From Hymenobacter lapidarius (GTDB taxonomy: Bacteria; Bacteroidota; Bacteroidia; Cytophagales; Hymenobacteraceae), in contig NZ_MDZB01000098.1 of the NCBI RefSeq assembly GCF_001816145.1, positions 1 through 64,000 of the forward strand: a DNA stretch of 64,000 nucleotides. The letters run 5' to 3'. The notes beneath the pieces were generated by a model. The model saw nothing but the letters and a program-made list of their open reading frames with translations. It made no database searches and was not told the DNA's origin. Made by a program: the position numbers and the translations under genes. Positions 7,785 through 16,540 of the stretch are shown here, in pieces (positions within the stretch are counted from its first letter, which is position 1; each line of letters starts with the position of its first letter).

Positions 7785-9620
7785 ATGAAAAACCTTTTAA
7801 GCAAGCCGCTGCACTGGGTGCTCGGGGCCTGTGCCGTCACGACCCTCTCGGTCTGGAGCGCTACTCGCCACATCCCACTGGAGGCCAGTAGCCACCGCGA
7901 AGCCCCGCTCATTGCCGACGACCCGTTGGCCGACGTCACGGACGTGTACGCCTTCCGGGCGCCCAATGCCCCGGACCGAGTCGTGCTCATCGCCGACTTC
8001 ATTCCGTTCCAGCTGCCCCAGGGCGGCCCCACCTACTACACGTTCGGCGAGAACATCCGCTACGAAATTCACGTGAAAAACCGGTCGGAAACGCCCGGCG
8101 ACGACGTAACGTACCGTTTTACGTTTAAGCAAGTCAACGAAGACCCCAGCACGTTTTTCTACATCCGGCTGGCCAAGCAGAACTTCAAAACCACTTACAC
8201 TTGCGAGAAAAGCGTGGGCGGCGGCGCTTTCACCGCCATCGTCACCAACGGCGTGGTGCCCGCTTACAATGTGGGGCCGCGTTCCATCAACGGTCCGGCC
8301 GGCCTCAACCAGCCCGCGCCTTACGCCACGCTGCGTCAAAACGCCGTGACGAATGCCAGCGGCGGCGGCGGCGAACAAGTATTCTGCGGCTCGTCCGACG
8401 ACCCCTTCTTCGTTGACCTCGGGGCGGTGTTTGATTTGGCCGGGGTGCGCATCAACCAGGGCGCCCGCGACGGCTTGGCGAAGTACAACGTCCACTCCAT
8501 CGCGCTGAGCATTCCGATTCAGACCCTGCAGAAAAACAACCAGCCGGTATCAGCGGCCACCAGTATTCTGGACCCTAACTACATTATTGGCGTGTGGGCT
8601 TCCACCAGCCGCCCCACATTGCGCACCCTGAGCCCCACCGGCGGCCCTACCACCGACAACGCCACCTACGTGCAGGTGTCGCGCCTGGGCATGCCGCTCA
8701 CCAACGAAGCAATCACGCCCATTGGCGGCAAAGACGTCTGGAACCGTCGCACGCCGTACAACGAGGACGCCATCACCGACGATTACCTCTCCAACCCCGA
8801 GCTGGCCCTGTACATGGACGACCGCCAGTTTGGCGGGGCGGTGCCGGCGTTGTCGGCCCTGCGCATCCAGACCAGCTCGCTGGCGGGCTTCCCGGGTTTG
8901 CCGGCCGGGGGCTTTGATTTTGGCAATACCCGCCCGGGCCTGTTTCCGCTCAAGGGCAGCCCGGCCGTGGCTGGTACCGCCCTCGACGACGCCGCGTTTG
9001 GCAACTACCTGCTGGTGGCAGGCAAGCCCCGCTCAGTCGACATTAAACCCATTTTCCACACTGGGGTGCCCAACCTGCGGCCGTACCAGCTGGCCACCGG
9101 CAAAGCCGGCAATCCGCTGGCGTTCGGCAAGCCGTTCGTGAACAACTTCCTGCCCCTGACGGCCCCGGGCCGCTCCAACCCCGGCGGCGACATGCTGCGC
9201 CTGAACATGGCCGTGCCCGTGACGCCCCGCAACTCGCCCGATTTCAGCAACCAGGGTCTGGTTGCGGCCGCCGTGCTGGGCCTCACCGACCCGCGCTTCA
9301 ACACCAACGTGCCGGACACCAGCACCCCCGAGCCGGGCGATTTCCTGCCCCAGAACATCCCGAACATGGACGGCTTCCCCAATGGCCGCCGCCTGGAGGA
9401 TGAGATAGTGAAAATTGAGCTGCAGGCCGTGAGCGGCGTGGTACTGGCCGCCCTCGGCCTGTGGTACGACGACTATACCCCCAGCAGTCCGTCGCCGGTA
9501 ACGCCGCGATTAAAAGGCGTACTCAATTTCTCGACGGGAGTGGAAAGCAACGACGCGCCGTTTGCCGTCGGTTTTCCTTATGTGGCCACGCCCTGGGAGG
9601 GCTTCGCTACGCGTCGCTAA
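7785..9620 (+). CDS. DUF4331 domain protein (first of tandem pair)
   Basis: The 611-residue product starts MKNLLSKPLHW with one hydrophobic export segment (about 11-25), then the DUF4331 hallmark EASSHREAPLIADDP (34-48) and VTDVYAF. The domain fills the whole protein: IALSIPIQTL, PIFHTGVPNLRPYQLATGK and FPNGRRLEDE are shared almost word for word with the next gene. It stops after SFPYV-like FPYVATPWEG with no T9SS signal. The molecular role of DUF4331 is not established. The start at 7785 is preferred to 7743 because it opens the signal segment. The second copy follows after 33 bases, so the two probably share one transcript. Confidence 0.88.
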   Translation: MKNLLSKPLHWVLGACAVTTLSVWSATRHIPLEASSHREAPLIADDPLADVTDVYAFRAPNAPDRVVLIADFIPFQLPQGGPTYYTFGENIRYEIHVKNRSETPGDDVTYRFTFKQVNEDPSTFFYIRLAKQNFKTTYTCEKSVGGGAFTAIVTNGVVPAYNVGPRSINGPAGLNQPAPYATLRQNAVTNASGGGGEQVFCGSSDDPFFVDLGAVFDLAGVRINQGARDGLAKYNVHSIALSIPIQTLQKNNQPVSAATSILDPNYIIGVWASTSRPTLRTLSPTGGPTTDNATYVQVSRLGMPLTNEAITPIGGKDVWNRRTPYNEDAITDDYLSNPELALYMDDRQFGGAVPALSALRIQTSSLAGFPGLPAGGFDFGNTRPGLFPLKGSPAVAGTALDDAAFGNYLLVAGKPRSVDIKPIFHTGVPNLRPYQLATGKAGNPLAFGKPFVNNFLPLTAPGRSNPGGDMLRLNMAVPVTPRNSPDFSNQGLVAAAVLGLTDPRFNTNVPDTSTPEPGDFLPQNIPNMDGFPNGRRLEDEIVKIELQAVSGVVLAALGLWYDDYTPSSPSPVTPRLKGVLNFSTGVESNDAPFAVGFPYVATPWEGFATRR

Positions 9621-9653
9621 CTCATTTCCTCATCCTTGATTCGTTCGAAGAAA

Positions 9654-12600
9654 ATGACTTATAAAATTTTACGCACCTACCTCGTGCTGCCCGCGCTGGC
9701 AGCCACCGCGGTTGGGCTCTCGATGTGGAGCAACGTTCAACACACCCCGCTGGAGGCCAGCAGCCACCGCGAGGCCCCGCTGATTGCCGATGACCCGGTG
9801 GCCGACAACACCGACCTCTACGCCTTCCGCGACCCCAACGCCGCCGACCGCGTCGTGGTTATCGCCAACTACATTCCGTTTGAGCTGCCCCACGGCGGCC
9901 CCAACTACTCTACGTTTGGCGAAAACGTGCGCTACGAAGTGCACGTGAAAAACGACGGCAGCACCAATGTCGACGACATCACCTACCGGTTCACGTTCAC
10001 GCGCACCAACGAGGACCCCACTACCTTCTTCAACATCCGGTTGAACAAGCAGAACCTGAAAACTACCTACATCTGCGAGAAGCTGGTGGACGGGGTGAGC
10101 CAGGGCAACATCATCACGGGCGGTGTGGTGCCGCCGAACAACATCGGCCCGCGCTCCATTGAAAGCCCGGTGGGCCTGGGCGCGCCGAATTACGAGTCGT
10201 TGCGCACCAATGCCATTACCACGGCTTCGGGCAGCGGCGGCGAGCGGATACTCTGCGCGCCGTCCGACGACCCGTTCTTTGCCGACCTGGGCGCCATCTT
10301 CGACCTGGCTGGCCTGCGGCCCGCCAACGCCACCGATGGCCTCTCGCGCAAAAATACCCACTCCATCGCGCTGAGCATTCCGATTCAGACGCTGCAGAAA
10401 ACCGGCCGGGCCGTGACGACTGCCGCCAACATCCTGGACTCGGACTTCGTGATTGGCGTGTGGGCGTCGGCCAGCCGGCCGCAACTGCGCACGTTCGACG
10501 CCAACACCGGCGAAGGCGCCAGCGGCGCATGGGTGCAGGTGTCGCGCCTGGGCATGCCGCTCACCAACGAGGTAATCAACCCCCTGGGCAGCAAGGATGC
10601 CTGGAACGCGGCTTCTCCTTATTTTGAAGCCGCCATCACCGACGACTACCTCTCCAACCCGGAACTGGGCCTGTACACGGCCGACAACGCGCCCGTAGCG
10701 CCCGCCGCGCCCAAAACGGCCGGCCAGACCTTCTTCGGGGAAGCGGTGCCGGCTTTGAACGCCCTGCGGATGCAAACCAAATCGTTGGCCGGCCAGCCCG
10801 TTATCGGGCCGGACGGGTTCGACTTCCGCAACCAGGCCAACGGTCTGTCGGGCCTGGCGGGCAGCCCGCTGGTAACCGGCACGGCCTTCGACCCCACCTT
10901 GTTTGGGCCCTATCTGCTGGTGCCCGGCAAGCCCCGCTCGGCCGACATCAAGCCCATTTTCCACACGGGGGTGCCTAACCTGCCCCCGTACCAATTGGCG
11001 ACCGGCAAAACGCCACTCTCAACGGGCAATGCGGCCGTAAATCCGCTTTCGGCCGGCAAGCCGTTCGTCAACAACTTCCTGCCCCTTACGGCTTCGGGCC
11101 GTACCAACCCCGGCGGCGATATGCTGCGCCTGAACATGGCCGTGCCAACGACAGACCGCAGCTCGGCTGACTTCAGCAACCAGGGCTTGCTGCAAGCCGC
11201 GGTGCTGGGCCTGACGGACCCGCGCTTTAACGCCAACGCCAGCCTGCAATTCATCCCGAACATGGACGGCTTCCCCAACGGGCGCCGTCTGGAAGATGCC
11301 GTGGACCAGATTGAGCTGAAGGCTATAGGTGGCCTCGTACTGGCCGCGACGGGCTTGTATTTCGATGATTTTATGCCGGGCAGCACGTCGGGCATCACCC
11401 CCAAGCTGCTGGCTGAGGTAACGTTTACCACCGGCGTTGAAGTCAACGACACGACGTTCCGCAGCTCCTTTCCCTACGTGCAGACGCCTTGGCGCGGCAC
11501 CGGTTCGGCCAGCGGTCCGACCAACGTGCGCGTGATTCCGGACCTGACGGTGAACACCGTGATGCCCGTGGACGCCGGCGAGTATAACAACGTGACCGTG
11601 ACAAGCTCGGGGGTGGCCATCTTCAACGGCCCTATCCGCATTAATGGCACCCTGACCGTGCAAACGGGCGGTGTGCTGAGCACCCGCGGCGTGCTGGCCA
11701 CCAGTTGCCTGCCCATTACGGGCCCGGGTAGTTTCGTGCTGCAGGCCGGTGCCACGCTGCGGGTTTGTGATGCCGATGGCATTGCCGCCGGGGGCGCCAC
11801 CGGGGCCATTCAGCTCACGGGCAGCCGCACGTTCTCGCCTGATGCCAGCTACGAGTTCAACGGCTTGGAGCCCCAGCGCACCGGTACTGGCCTGCCCAGC
11901 CAGGTGCGTAGCCTGACGGTGAACAACGCCGCCGGCCTGACCCTGAACAACGGCGGGGTCCGCATTGTGCAGACCTTGGCCTTGACCAACGGCAACCTGA
12001 CCACGAGCACCGCTCAACTGCTCACGCTGCTCTCGACGCCCACGGCCGGTACGGCTCTGGTGGTGAACACCAACGGCGCCGTAACTGGCCCGGCCGTCAT
12101 GCAGCGCGCCATCGATCCCGCCTTCAATGCCGGGTTGGGCTACCGCCATTACAGCTCGCCGGTGAGCAACACCACCCTGGCCGACCTGGCTACGCCGGGC
12201 TTCACGCCGGTATTCAACCAGGCCTACAACACGGCGGCGGTGCCGAATAACGTGACGCCTTTCCCCACGGTGTTTGGCTACAACCAGGCCCGCGTGGTGA
12301 GCGCCGCCAATTCGGTGGAAGCGTTTGACCAGGGCTTTGTGGTGCCTTCCGCCTCGGACCCCATGGGCCTGCTAACCGGCTACACGGTGAACATCGGAGC
12401 TAATCAAGTGGTGGATTTGAACGGTACGCTCAACAACGGCCCCATCAGCCGCAGCAACCTCACCCGTGGCTCGCAGCCGCAGAGTGGTTGGCAGTTCCTG
12501 GGCAACCCGTACCCGTCGCCGCTCGACTTCAGCCAGACGGCCGGTGTGACGCGCACCAACGTTGACGACGCGGTGTATGTGTTCCAGAGCACCGGTCAAT

Positions 12601-13478
12601 ACACCGGGCAGTACCGCAGCTACGTAAACGGCGTGGGCAACCCGCTGGTGGCGTCCATGCAGGGCTTCTTTACCCGGGTGAGTGCCGGGCAAACCACGGG
12701 CAGCTTCGCGCTCAACAACGCGGCGCGGGTGACCACCTTCGCGGCTGCTCCGAGCTTCAACCGCGGCACCTCCGAAACCCGGCCCTTGGTGAAGCTGCGC
12801 CTGCAAAACAGCAGCCCGCTCATTGACGAGACCTCCGTGTACTTTGAGCAGGGCGCCACGCCCGCGTTCGACGCCCGTTTCGACGCCTATAAGCTTACTA
12901 ATTCGTCGCGGCTGAACGTGAGCAGCATCATTGCCAGCGACGAGCTGTCGGTGAATGGCTTGCCGATGCTGGTGGGTACCGTGACGGTGCCCCTCAACCT
13001 GACCGTGCCCGCCACGGGCAGCTACACGCTCAATGCCGTGGACCTGCTGAATTTCGGCGCCGGTACCCTGGTGTACCTGCTCGATACCGAGACTGGTGCC
13101 CGGATAAACCTGGCGGAGCAGCCCACCTACACGTTCAAGGCGCAGGCCCTGAACATGCCCGGCCGTTTCAGCCTGCGCTTCGGTCCCGCGGCGGCTCCCT
13201 TGGCCACCACGGCCGCAGCCCTTGCCAACCAGGTGCAGTTGTTCCCCAACCCGGCCCACAGCAGCTTCACGCTGCTGCTGCCCGCCGAGCTGGGCCGCGT
13301 ACCGGTGACGGCACGCCTCTACAATCAAATTGGGCAGTTGGTAACCCAGCGCACACTGGCGGTTACGGCCGCGGGTGCTTCGGCTCAGTTTGATGTTTCG
13401 GGGCTGGCCCCCGGCGTGTACTCGCTGCGCCTGACCGGTGGCCCGGCCCCGGTAGTGAAGCGTGTGGTGGTTGAATAA
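9654..13478 (+). CDS. DUF4331 protein with T9SS sorting domain
   Basis: This 1274-residue protein has an export segment, then a DUF4331 domain (about 33-620) highly similar to the preceding gene, including EASSHREAPLIADDP. It continues with an Ala/Thr/Gly-rich beta region: a stretch of parallel-beta character (about 630-830, 'LTVNNAAGLTLNNGGV'-type repeats), a region that reads like a cell-surface adhesin module, and a C-terminal T9SS type A domain (about 1194-1274, LFPNPAHSSF and GLAPGVYSLRL). It is therefore expected on the cell surface or released. ATG at 9654 was chosen over 9636 for a cleaner signal sequence. Confidence 0.88.
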   Translation: MTYKILRTYLVLPALAATAVGLSMWSNVQHTPLEASSHREAPLIADDPVADNTDLYAFRDPNAADRVVVIANYIPFELPHGGPNYSTFGENVRYEVHVKNDGSTNVDDITYRFTFTRTNEDPTTFFNIRLNKQNLKTTYICEKLVDGVSQGNIITGGVVPPNNIGPRSIESPVGLGAPNYESLRTNAITTASGSGGERILCAPSDDPFFADLGAIFDLAGLRPANATDGLSRKNTHSIALSIPIQTLQKTGRAVTTAANILDSDFVIGVWASASRPQLRTFDANTGEGASGAWVQVSRLGMPLTNEVINPLGSKDAWNAASPYFEAAITDDYLSNPELGLYTADNAPVAPAAPKTAGQTFFGEAVPALNALRMQTKSLAGQPVIGPDGFDFRNQANGLSGLAGSPLVTGTAFDPTLFGPYLLVPGKPRSADIKPIFHTGVPNLPPYQLATGKTPLSTGNAAVNPLSAGKPFVNNFLPLTASGRTNPGGDMLRLNMAVPTTDRSSADFSNQGLLQAAVLGLTDPRFNANASLQFIPNMDGFPNGRRLEDAVDQIELKAIGGLVLAATGLYFDDFMPGSTSGITPKLLAEVTFTTGVEVNDTTFRSSFPYVQTPWRGTGSASGPTNVRVIPDLTVNTVMPVDAGEYNNVTVTSSGVAIFNGPIRINGTLTVQTGGVLSTRGVLATSCLPITGPGSFVLQAGATLRVCDADGIAAGGATGAIQLTGSRTFSPDASYEFNGLEPQRTGTGLPSQVRSLTVNNAAGLTLNNGGVRIVQTLALTNGNLTTSTAQLLTLLSTPTAGTALVVNTNGAVTGPAVMQRAIDPAFNAGLGYRHYSSPVSNTTLADLATPGFTPVFNQAYNTAAVPNNVTPFPTVFGYNQARVVSAANSVEAFDQGFVVPSASDPMGLLTGYTVNIGANQVVDLNGTLNNGPISRSNLTRGSQPQSGWQFLGNPYPSPLDFSQTAGVTRTNVDDAVYVFQSTGQYTGQYRSYVNGVGNPLVASMQGFFTRVSAGQTTGSFALNNAARVTTFAAAPSFNRGTSETRPLVKLRLQNSSPLIDETSVYFEQGATPAFDARFDAYKLTNSSRLNVSSIIASDELSVNGLPMLVGTVTVPLNLTVPATGSYTLNAVDLLNFGAGTLVYLLDTETGARINLAEQPTYTFKAQALNMPGRFSLRFGPAAAPLATTAAALANQVQLFPNPAHSSFTLLLPAELGRVPVTARLYNQIGQLVTQRTLAVTAAGASAQFDVSGLAPGVYSLRLTGGPAPVVKRVVVE

Positions 13479-13572
13479 CGAATGCTGGATAACACAACCG
13501 GGGCTGGAAATGCCGGCCCCGGTTGTATCCCGAATACTTATTTGTTTAAACTCTTATTTAAACGACTTCGCA

Positions 13573-13797
13573 ATGAATAAATCGTCTCTTGTACATGCAT
13601 TCTACGGCGCTGTGGCCTGTGTACTGTTCACGGCCGGTGCCGCCCTGGCCCAGCCCGGTCCCGGTTCGGGTGGCCCCGTGCCCGGCACGCCACCCGACCC
13701 CGCGCAGGTGCCCATCGACGGTGGGGTGTCGCTGTTGCTGGCCGCCGGTGGCGCTTATGGCTTGAAGCGGCTACGCGCTGCCCGGGCCAAAAAATAA
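13573..13797 (+). CDS. Small exported protein with C-terminal PID-type sorting helix
   Basis: The 74-residue protein has an N-terminal signal peptide (1-27, ending AALA), a short Gly/Pro-rich linker, then VPIDGG, a hydrophobic helix (VSLLLAAGGAYGL) and a basic tail KRLRAARAKK. This three-part C-terminus matches what NCBI calls a PID-CTERM sorting domain in Bacteroidota, analogous to PEP-CTERM; I recall the family name but could not check it. Almost nothing remains between signal and tail, so it may be a structural or signalling peptide. It lies 95 bases after the T9SS DUF4331 gene and ends before a terminator. Confidence 0.75.
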   Translation: MNKSSLVHAFYGAVACVLFTAGAALAQPGPGSGGPVPGTPPDPAQVPIDGGVSLLLAAGGAYGLKRLRAARAKK

Positions 13798-13820
13798 CTT
13801 TCGAAGGATTTTCAGTTACC

Positions 13821-13857
13821 AAACAGCCTCGCCTATCCGGCGGGGCTGTTTGTGTTT
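13821..13857 (+). terminator. Terminator of the DUF4331 cluster
   Basis: AAACAGCCTCGCC pairs with GGCGGGGCTGTTT around a five-base loop, followed by GTGTTTG. The T-run is weak on the plus strand, and the A-rich left edge could also serve the minus-strand gene. Confidence 0.65.
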
Positions 13858-13876
13858 GGGGTTGATGCCAGGCCCG

Positions 13877-14575
13877 CTAGAGCTTACCAACTCCACCCCG
13901 GCACACCCGCCCGGCCAGGTAATAAGCCAGCCACGCAAAGAGTGGCGCGGCTAGTACATCATAGGAGTAGTGCACGCGCTGCACCAGCACCAGCGCGCCC
14001 ACGGCCATCGTGGTCAGGGCCAGGGCGCCGCGCCAGTAGCGGCCCCGCACCGCCAGGGCCAGCAGGGCCATGGTGGCTGTGTGGCCCGAAAAAAACAAGT
14101 CGCGCACCACGGGTTGGGTGGTTATTCCAAAGAGGCGGTCCACCATCGGGTCGTGCAGTATGACCAGGGCGGTGGGCGGGTCCAGCGGCAGCAGCCACAG
14201 CGTGAGCATGCGGAGCAATTGCAGAAAAAAATACGCCCATAACACCCGCAGCAGCAATTGTGGCCGGGGCAGCAGGAACGCCAGCGCGGCCGCAATGCTG
14301 CCATACATCAGCGTAAAGGTGGCCGCCGATACGTCGTGCACGGGCAGCAGCGCCAGCAACGGGTCGGGCAGGAGCTGGCCGGGGCGCGACTGAATGAAGT
14401 GGTAGAAGTGCGGCACCACGGCCAGCAAGCCCACCAGCAGCCCCAGCACCAGCCCCAGGCGCGCACGGAAGCCCGGCTGGTCCCAGGCCACGGGCCAGGA
14501 CTTACCCAGCGGCTGGCTGGCCAGTGCTGCTGCTTGAGCCGGGGGCAAATCAACGGATTCCAGAAACGAAGCCAT
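13877..14575 (-). CDS. PAP2-like (sphingomyelin-synthase type) membrane protein
   Basis: A multi-pass membrane protein of 232 residues starting MASFLESVDLPP. About six hydrophobic helices are visible. The active-site-like motifs FFSGHTATM (about 161-169) and VHYSYDVLAAPLF (about 200-212) match the PAP2_C/sphingomyelin synthase pattern of His, His and Asp used to transfer or remove lipid headgroup phosphate. The longer open frame to 14713 adds a low-quality N-terminus that overlaps the divergent M20 gene's leader, so ATG 14575 is preferred. Probable job: phosphatidic acid or sphingolipid headgroup chemistry in the inner membrane. Confidence 0.75.
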   Translation of the reverse strand: MASFLESVDLPPAQAAALASQPLGKSWPVAWDQPGFRARLGLVLGLLVGLLAVVPHFYHFIQSRPGQLLPDPLLALLPVHDVSAATFTLMYGSIAAALAFLLPRPQLLLRVLWAYFFLQLLRMLTLWLLPLDPPTALVILHDPMVDRLFGITTQPVVRDLFFSGHTATMALLALAVRGRYWRGALALTTMAVGALVLVQRVHYSYDVLAAPLFAWLAYYLAGRVCRGGVGKL

Positions 14576-14730
14576 CGGATAGGATAAGGAGAGAGAAGAC
14601 GACCACGGAAGCCGCCGCAAAAATACGCCGGCGCTGGAACAGTAGCCCGGGAGTTCCGGTCTGTGGCGTAACATTGCCTGTCGCGGCAGCCCGCGTCGTC
14701 CCATTGATTTCACTAACTCCCGCCCGTCCC

Positions 14731-16044
14731 ATGCGCTTTGGTACCATCCTTTTTGCCGGTGTTTTGCTGAATACTGTTGGCCTGAACGCTCAGGCCCAAA
14801 ACCCGGCCCTCGCCGCCCGCATTGCCCAACTGGCCACGCAGGAAGAAAGCAAGGTCATTGCCTGGCGGCGCGACCTGCACGAGCACCCCGAACTGGGCAA
14901 CGAGGAAACCCGCACCGCCGGCATCATTGCCGCGCACCTCAAAAAACTGGGCCTGGAAGTGCAAACCGGCGTTGCTCGCACCGGCGTGGTGGGCATTCTG
15001 CGCGGCGGCAAGCCCGGCCCCGTGGTGGCCCTGCGCGCCGACATGGACGGCCTGCCCATCAGGGAAAACAACGAACTGCCCTTTGCCTCCAAAGCAACGG
15101 CCACCTACCTGGGCCAGCCCGTGGGCGTGATGCACGCCTGCGGCCACGACACCCACGTGGCCATGCTCATGGGCGCCGCCGAGGTGCTGAGTCAGGTAAA
15201 AAAAGACCTGCCCGGCACCGTCAAGTTCATTTTCCAGCCGGCCGAAGAAGGCTCCCTGCCTGGCGTGGAGGGCGGCGCCAAGCTCATGGTGAAGGAAGGG
15301 GTGCTGGACAAGCCCAAGGTGGACGCCGTGTTCGGCATCCACATCAACGCCCAGACCGAGGTGGGCAACCTGGCCTACCGCTCCGGGGGCATCATGGCGT
15401 CGTCGGACCGGTTCACCATCAAGGTGAGCGGTAAAGGCTCGCACGGTGCCTACCCCTGGAACAGCGTGGACCCCGTGGTGACGGCTGCTCAGATTATCCT
15501 GGGCCTGCAAACCATTGTGAGCCGCCAGGTAAAGCTGATTGACAACGCGGCCGTGGTGACCGTGGGCACCATCAACGCCGGGGTGCGCTACAACGTCATC
15601 CCGCCCGATGTGGAGATGAGTGGCACCATTCGCGCCCTGGATACGGAAGTGCAAAAGCAAATATGGGCGTCCATCAAGCGCATTGCCACCAACATTGCCG
15701 AGAGTGCCGGCGCCACCGCCGAGGTCACCATCGACCCCTACGTGCCCGTGACCAGCAACAACGCAGCCCTCATGGCCCGGATGCTGCCCACCCTGCAAAC
15801 CGTGGCCGGCGCGGGCCACGTGCGCGAAATTAAGGCAGTGACGGGGGCTGAGGACTTCGCCTACTACCAGGAAAAGGTGCCCGGCGTGTTCCTCTTTGTG
15901 GGGGGGATGAAAAAAGGGCAGGACCCCGCCACCACTGCCGACCACCACACCGCCGGTTTCCGCATCGACGAAAGCGGCCTGACGCTCGGCGTTAAAACAC
16001 TAGCAACCTTGGCCGCCGACTACCTGACGGCCAAAAAGCCCTGA
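14731..16044 (+). CDS. M20 family amidohydrolase, exported
   Basis: The ATG at 14731 yields 437 residues with a signal peptide ending NAQAQ. DLHEHPELGNEE, MHACGHDTH (about 134-142; Cys and His ligands), PAEEG (about 168-172) and the final TADHHTAGFRID are the marks of the M20D group (hippurate/N-acetyl-amino-acid amidohydrolases, IAA-amino acid hydrolase type). The enzyme likely cleaves N-acylated amino acids outside the cytoplasm. It is transcribed divergently from the PAP2-like gene and ends before a strong bidirectional terminator. Confidence 0.9.
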   Translation: MRFGTILFAGVLLNTVGLNAQAQNPALAARIAQLATQEESKVIAWRRDLHEHPELGNEETRTAGIIAAHLKKLGLEVQTGVARTGVVGILRGGKPGPVVALRADMDGLPIRENNELPFASKATATYLGQPVGVMHACGHDTHVAMLMGAAEVLSQVKKDLPGTVKFIFQPAEEGSLPGVEGGAKLMVKEGVLDKPKVDAVFGIHINAQTEVGNLAYRSGGIMASSDRFTIKVSGKGSHGAYPWNSVDPVVTAAQIILGLQTIVSRQVKLIDNAAVVTVGTINAGVRYNVIPPDVEMSGTIRALDTEVQKQIWASIKRIATNIAESAGATAEVTIDPYVPVTSNNAALMARMLPTLQTVAGAGHVREIKAVTGAEDFAYYQEKVPGVFLFVGGMKKGQDPATTADHHTAGFRIDESGLTLGVKTLATLAADYLTAKKP

Positions 16045-16540
16045 GTAGCTACAGCGGGGCCGTGAAAGTTGCCTCGTAGGCAGCACTCACTGCCGGAGCG
16101 TTCAGCAACAAAAAACCCTTTCCAATTAATGGAAGGGGTTTTTTGTTGAAGGAGTAGCGCCGAAGGCTCCGGCAGAAGCCACCGCGCTACGAGCTAGCAC
16201 CACCCACCGTACGCGGGAATCAAAACTGACACTCCCTTAGAGGCTAAGTATTGTGCCGAAAATTGAAATATGAGAAGAAGCCGGGACCCATGCCAGAAGC
16301 CTAGTGTTGAGCTAACTTCTTAAGTAAAAACTGGCTCAATTTTATTTCGCGTCAAAGGAATATTTCAATTTGTTATAATGCAATTCGGCTTTATCGGCTT
16401 GAACATAATTCGGGCATACCTGCGATTTTTTTAATTTAAACTATTGTTTGGAGTAAAAATGCCTATGTTGCGAAAGCATTGGTGCGAAAAAATAAAAAAT
16501 TCGCACAATGCACAGTGCTCACTTACACTAATGTTGATAC
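16045..16540. other. Intergenic region between M20 and M4 genes
   Basis: After the terminator at 16107-16147 this stretch contains a small imperfect palindrome (GTAGCGC...GCGCTAC, about 16155-16192) and then an AT-rich region, presumably the promoter and leader of the M4 peptidase. No coding sequence is supported; a 63-codon frame at 16444 overlaps the true start in another frame. Confidence 0.45.
16107..16147. terminator. Terminator after M20 amidohydrolase
   Basis: ACCCTTTCC and GGAAGGGGT pair with one G-T, flanked by A6 on the left and T6 on the right, so it can act in both directions. Confidence 0.85.

Noticed and set aside
9669..10994. Long minus-strand open frame (441 codons) opposite the second DUF4331 gene
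   Set aside because: It is an antisense shadow of a strongly conserved gene in GC-rich DNA, with Val/Gly/His/Arg-rich composition and no family features. The same holds for the frames at 14713-15948, 38865-40178, 59437-60591 and 62069-63046.
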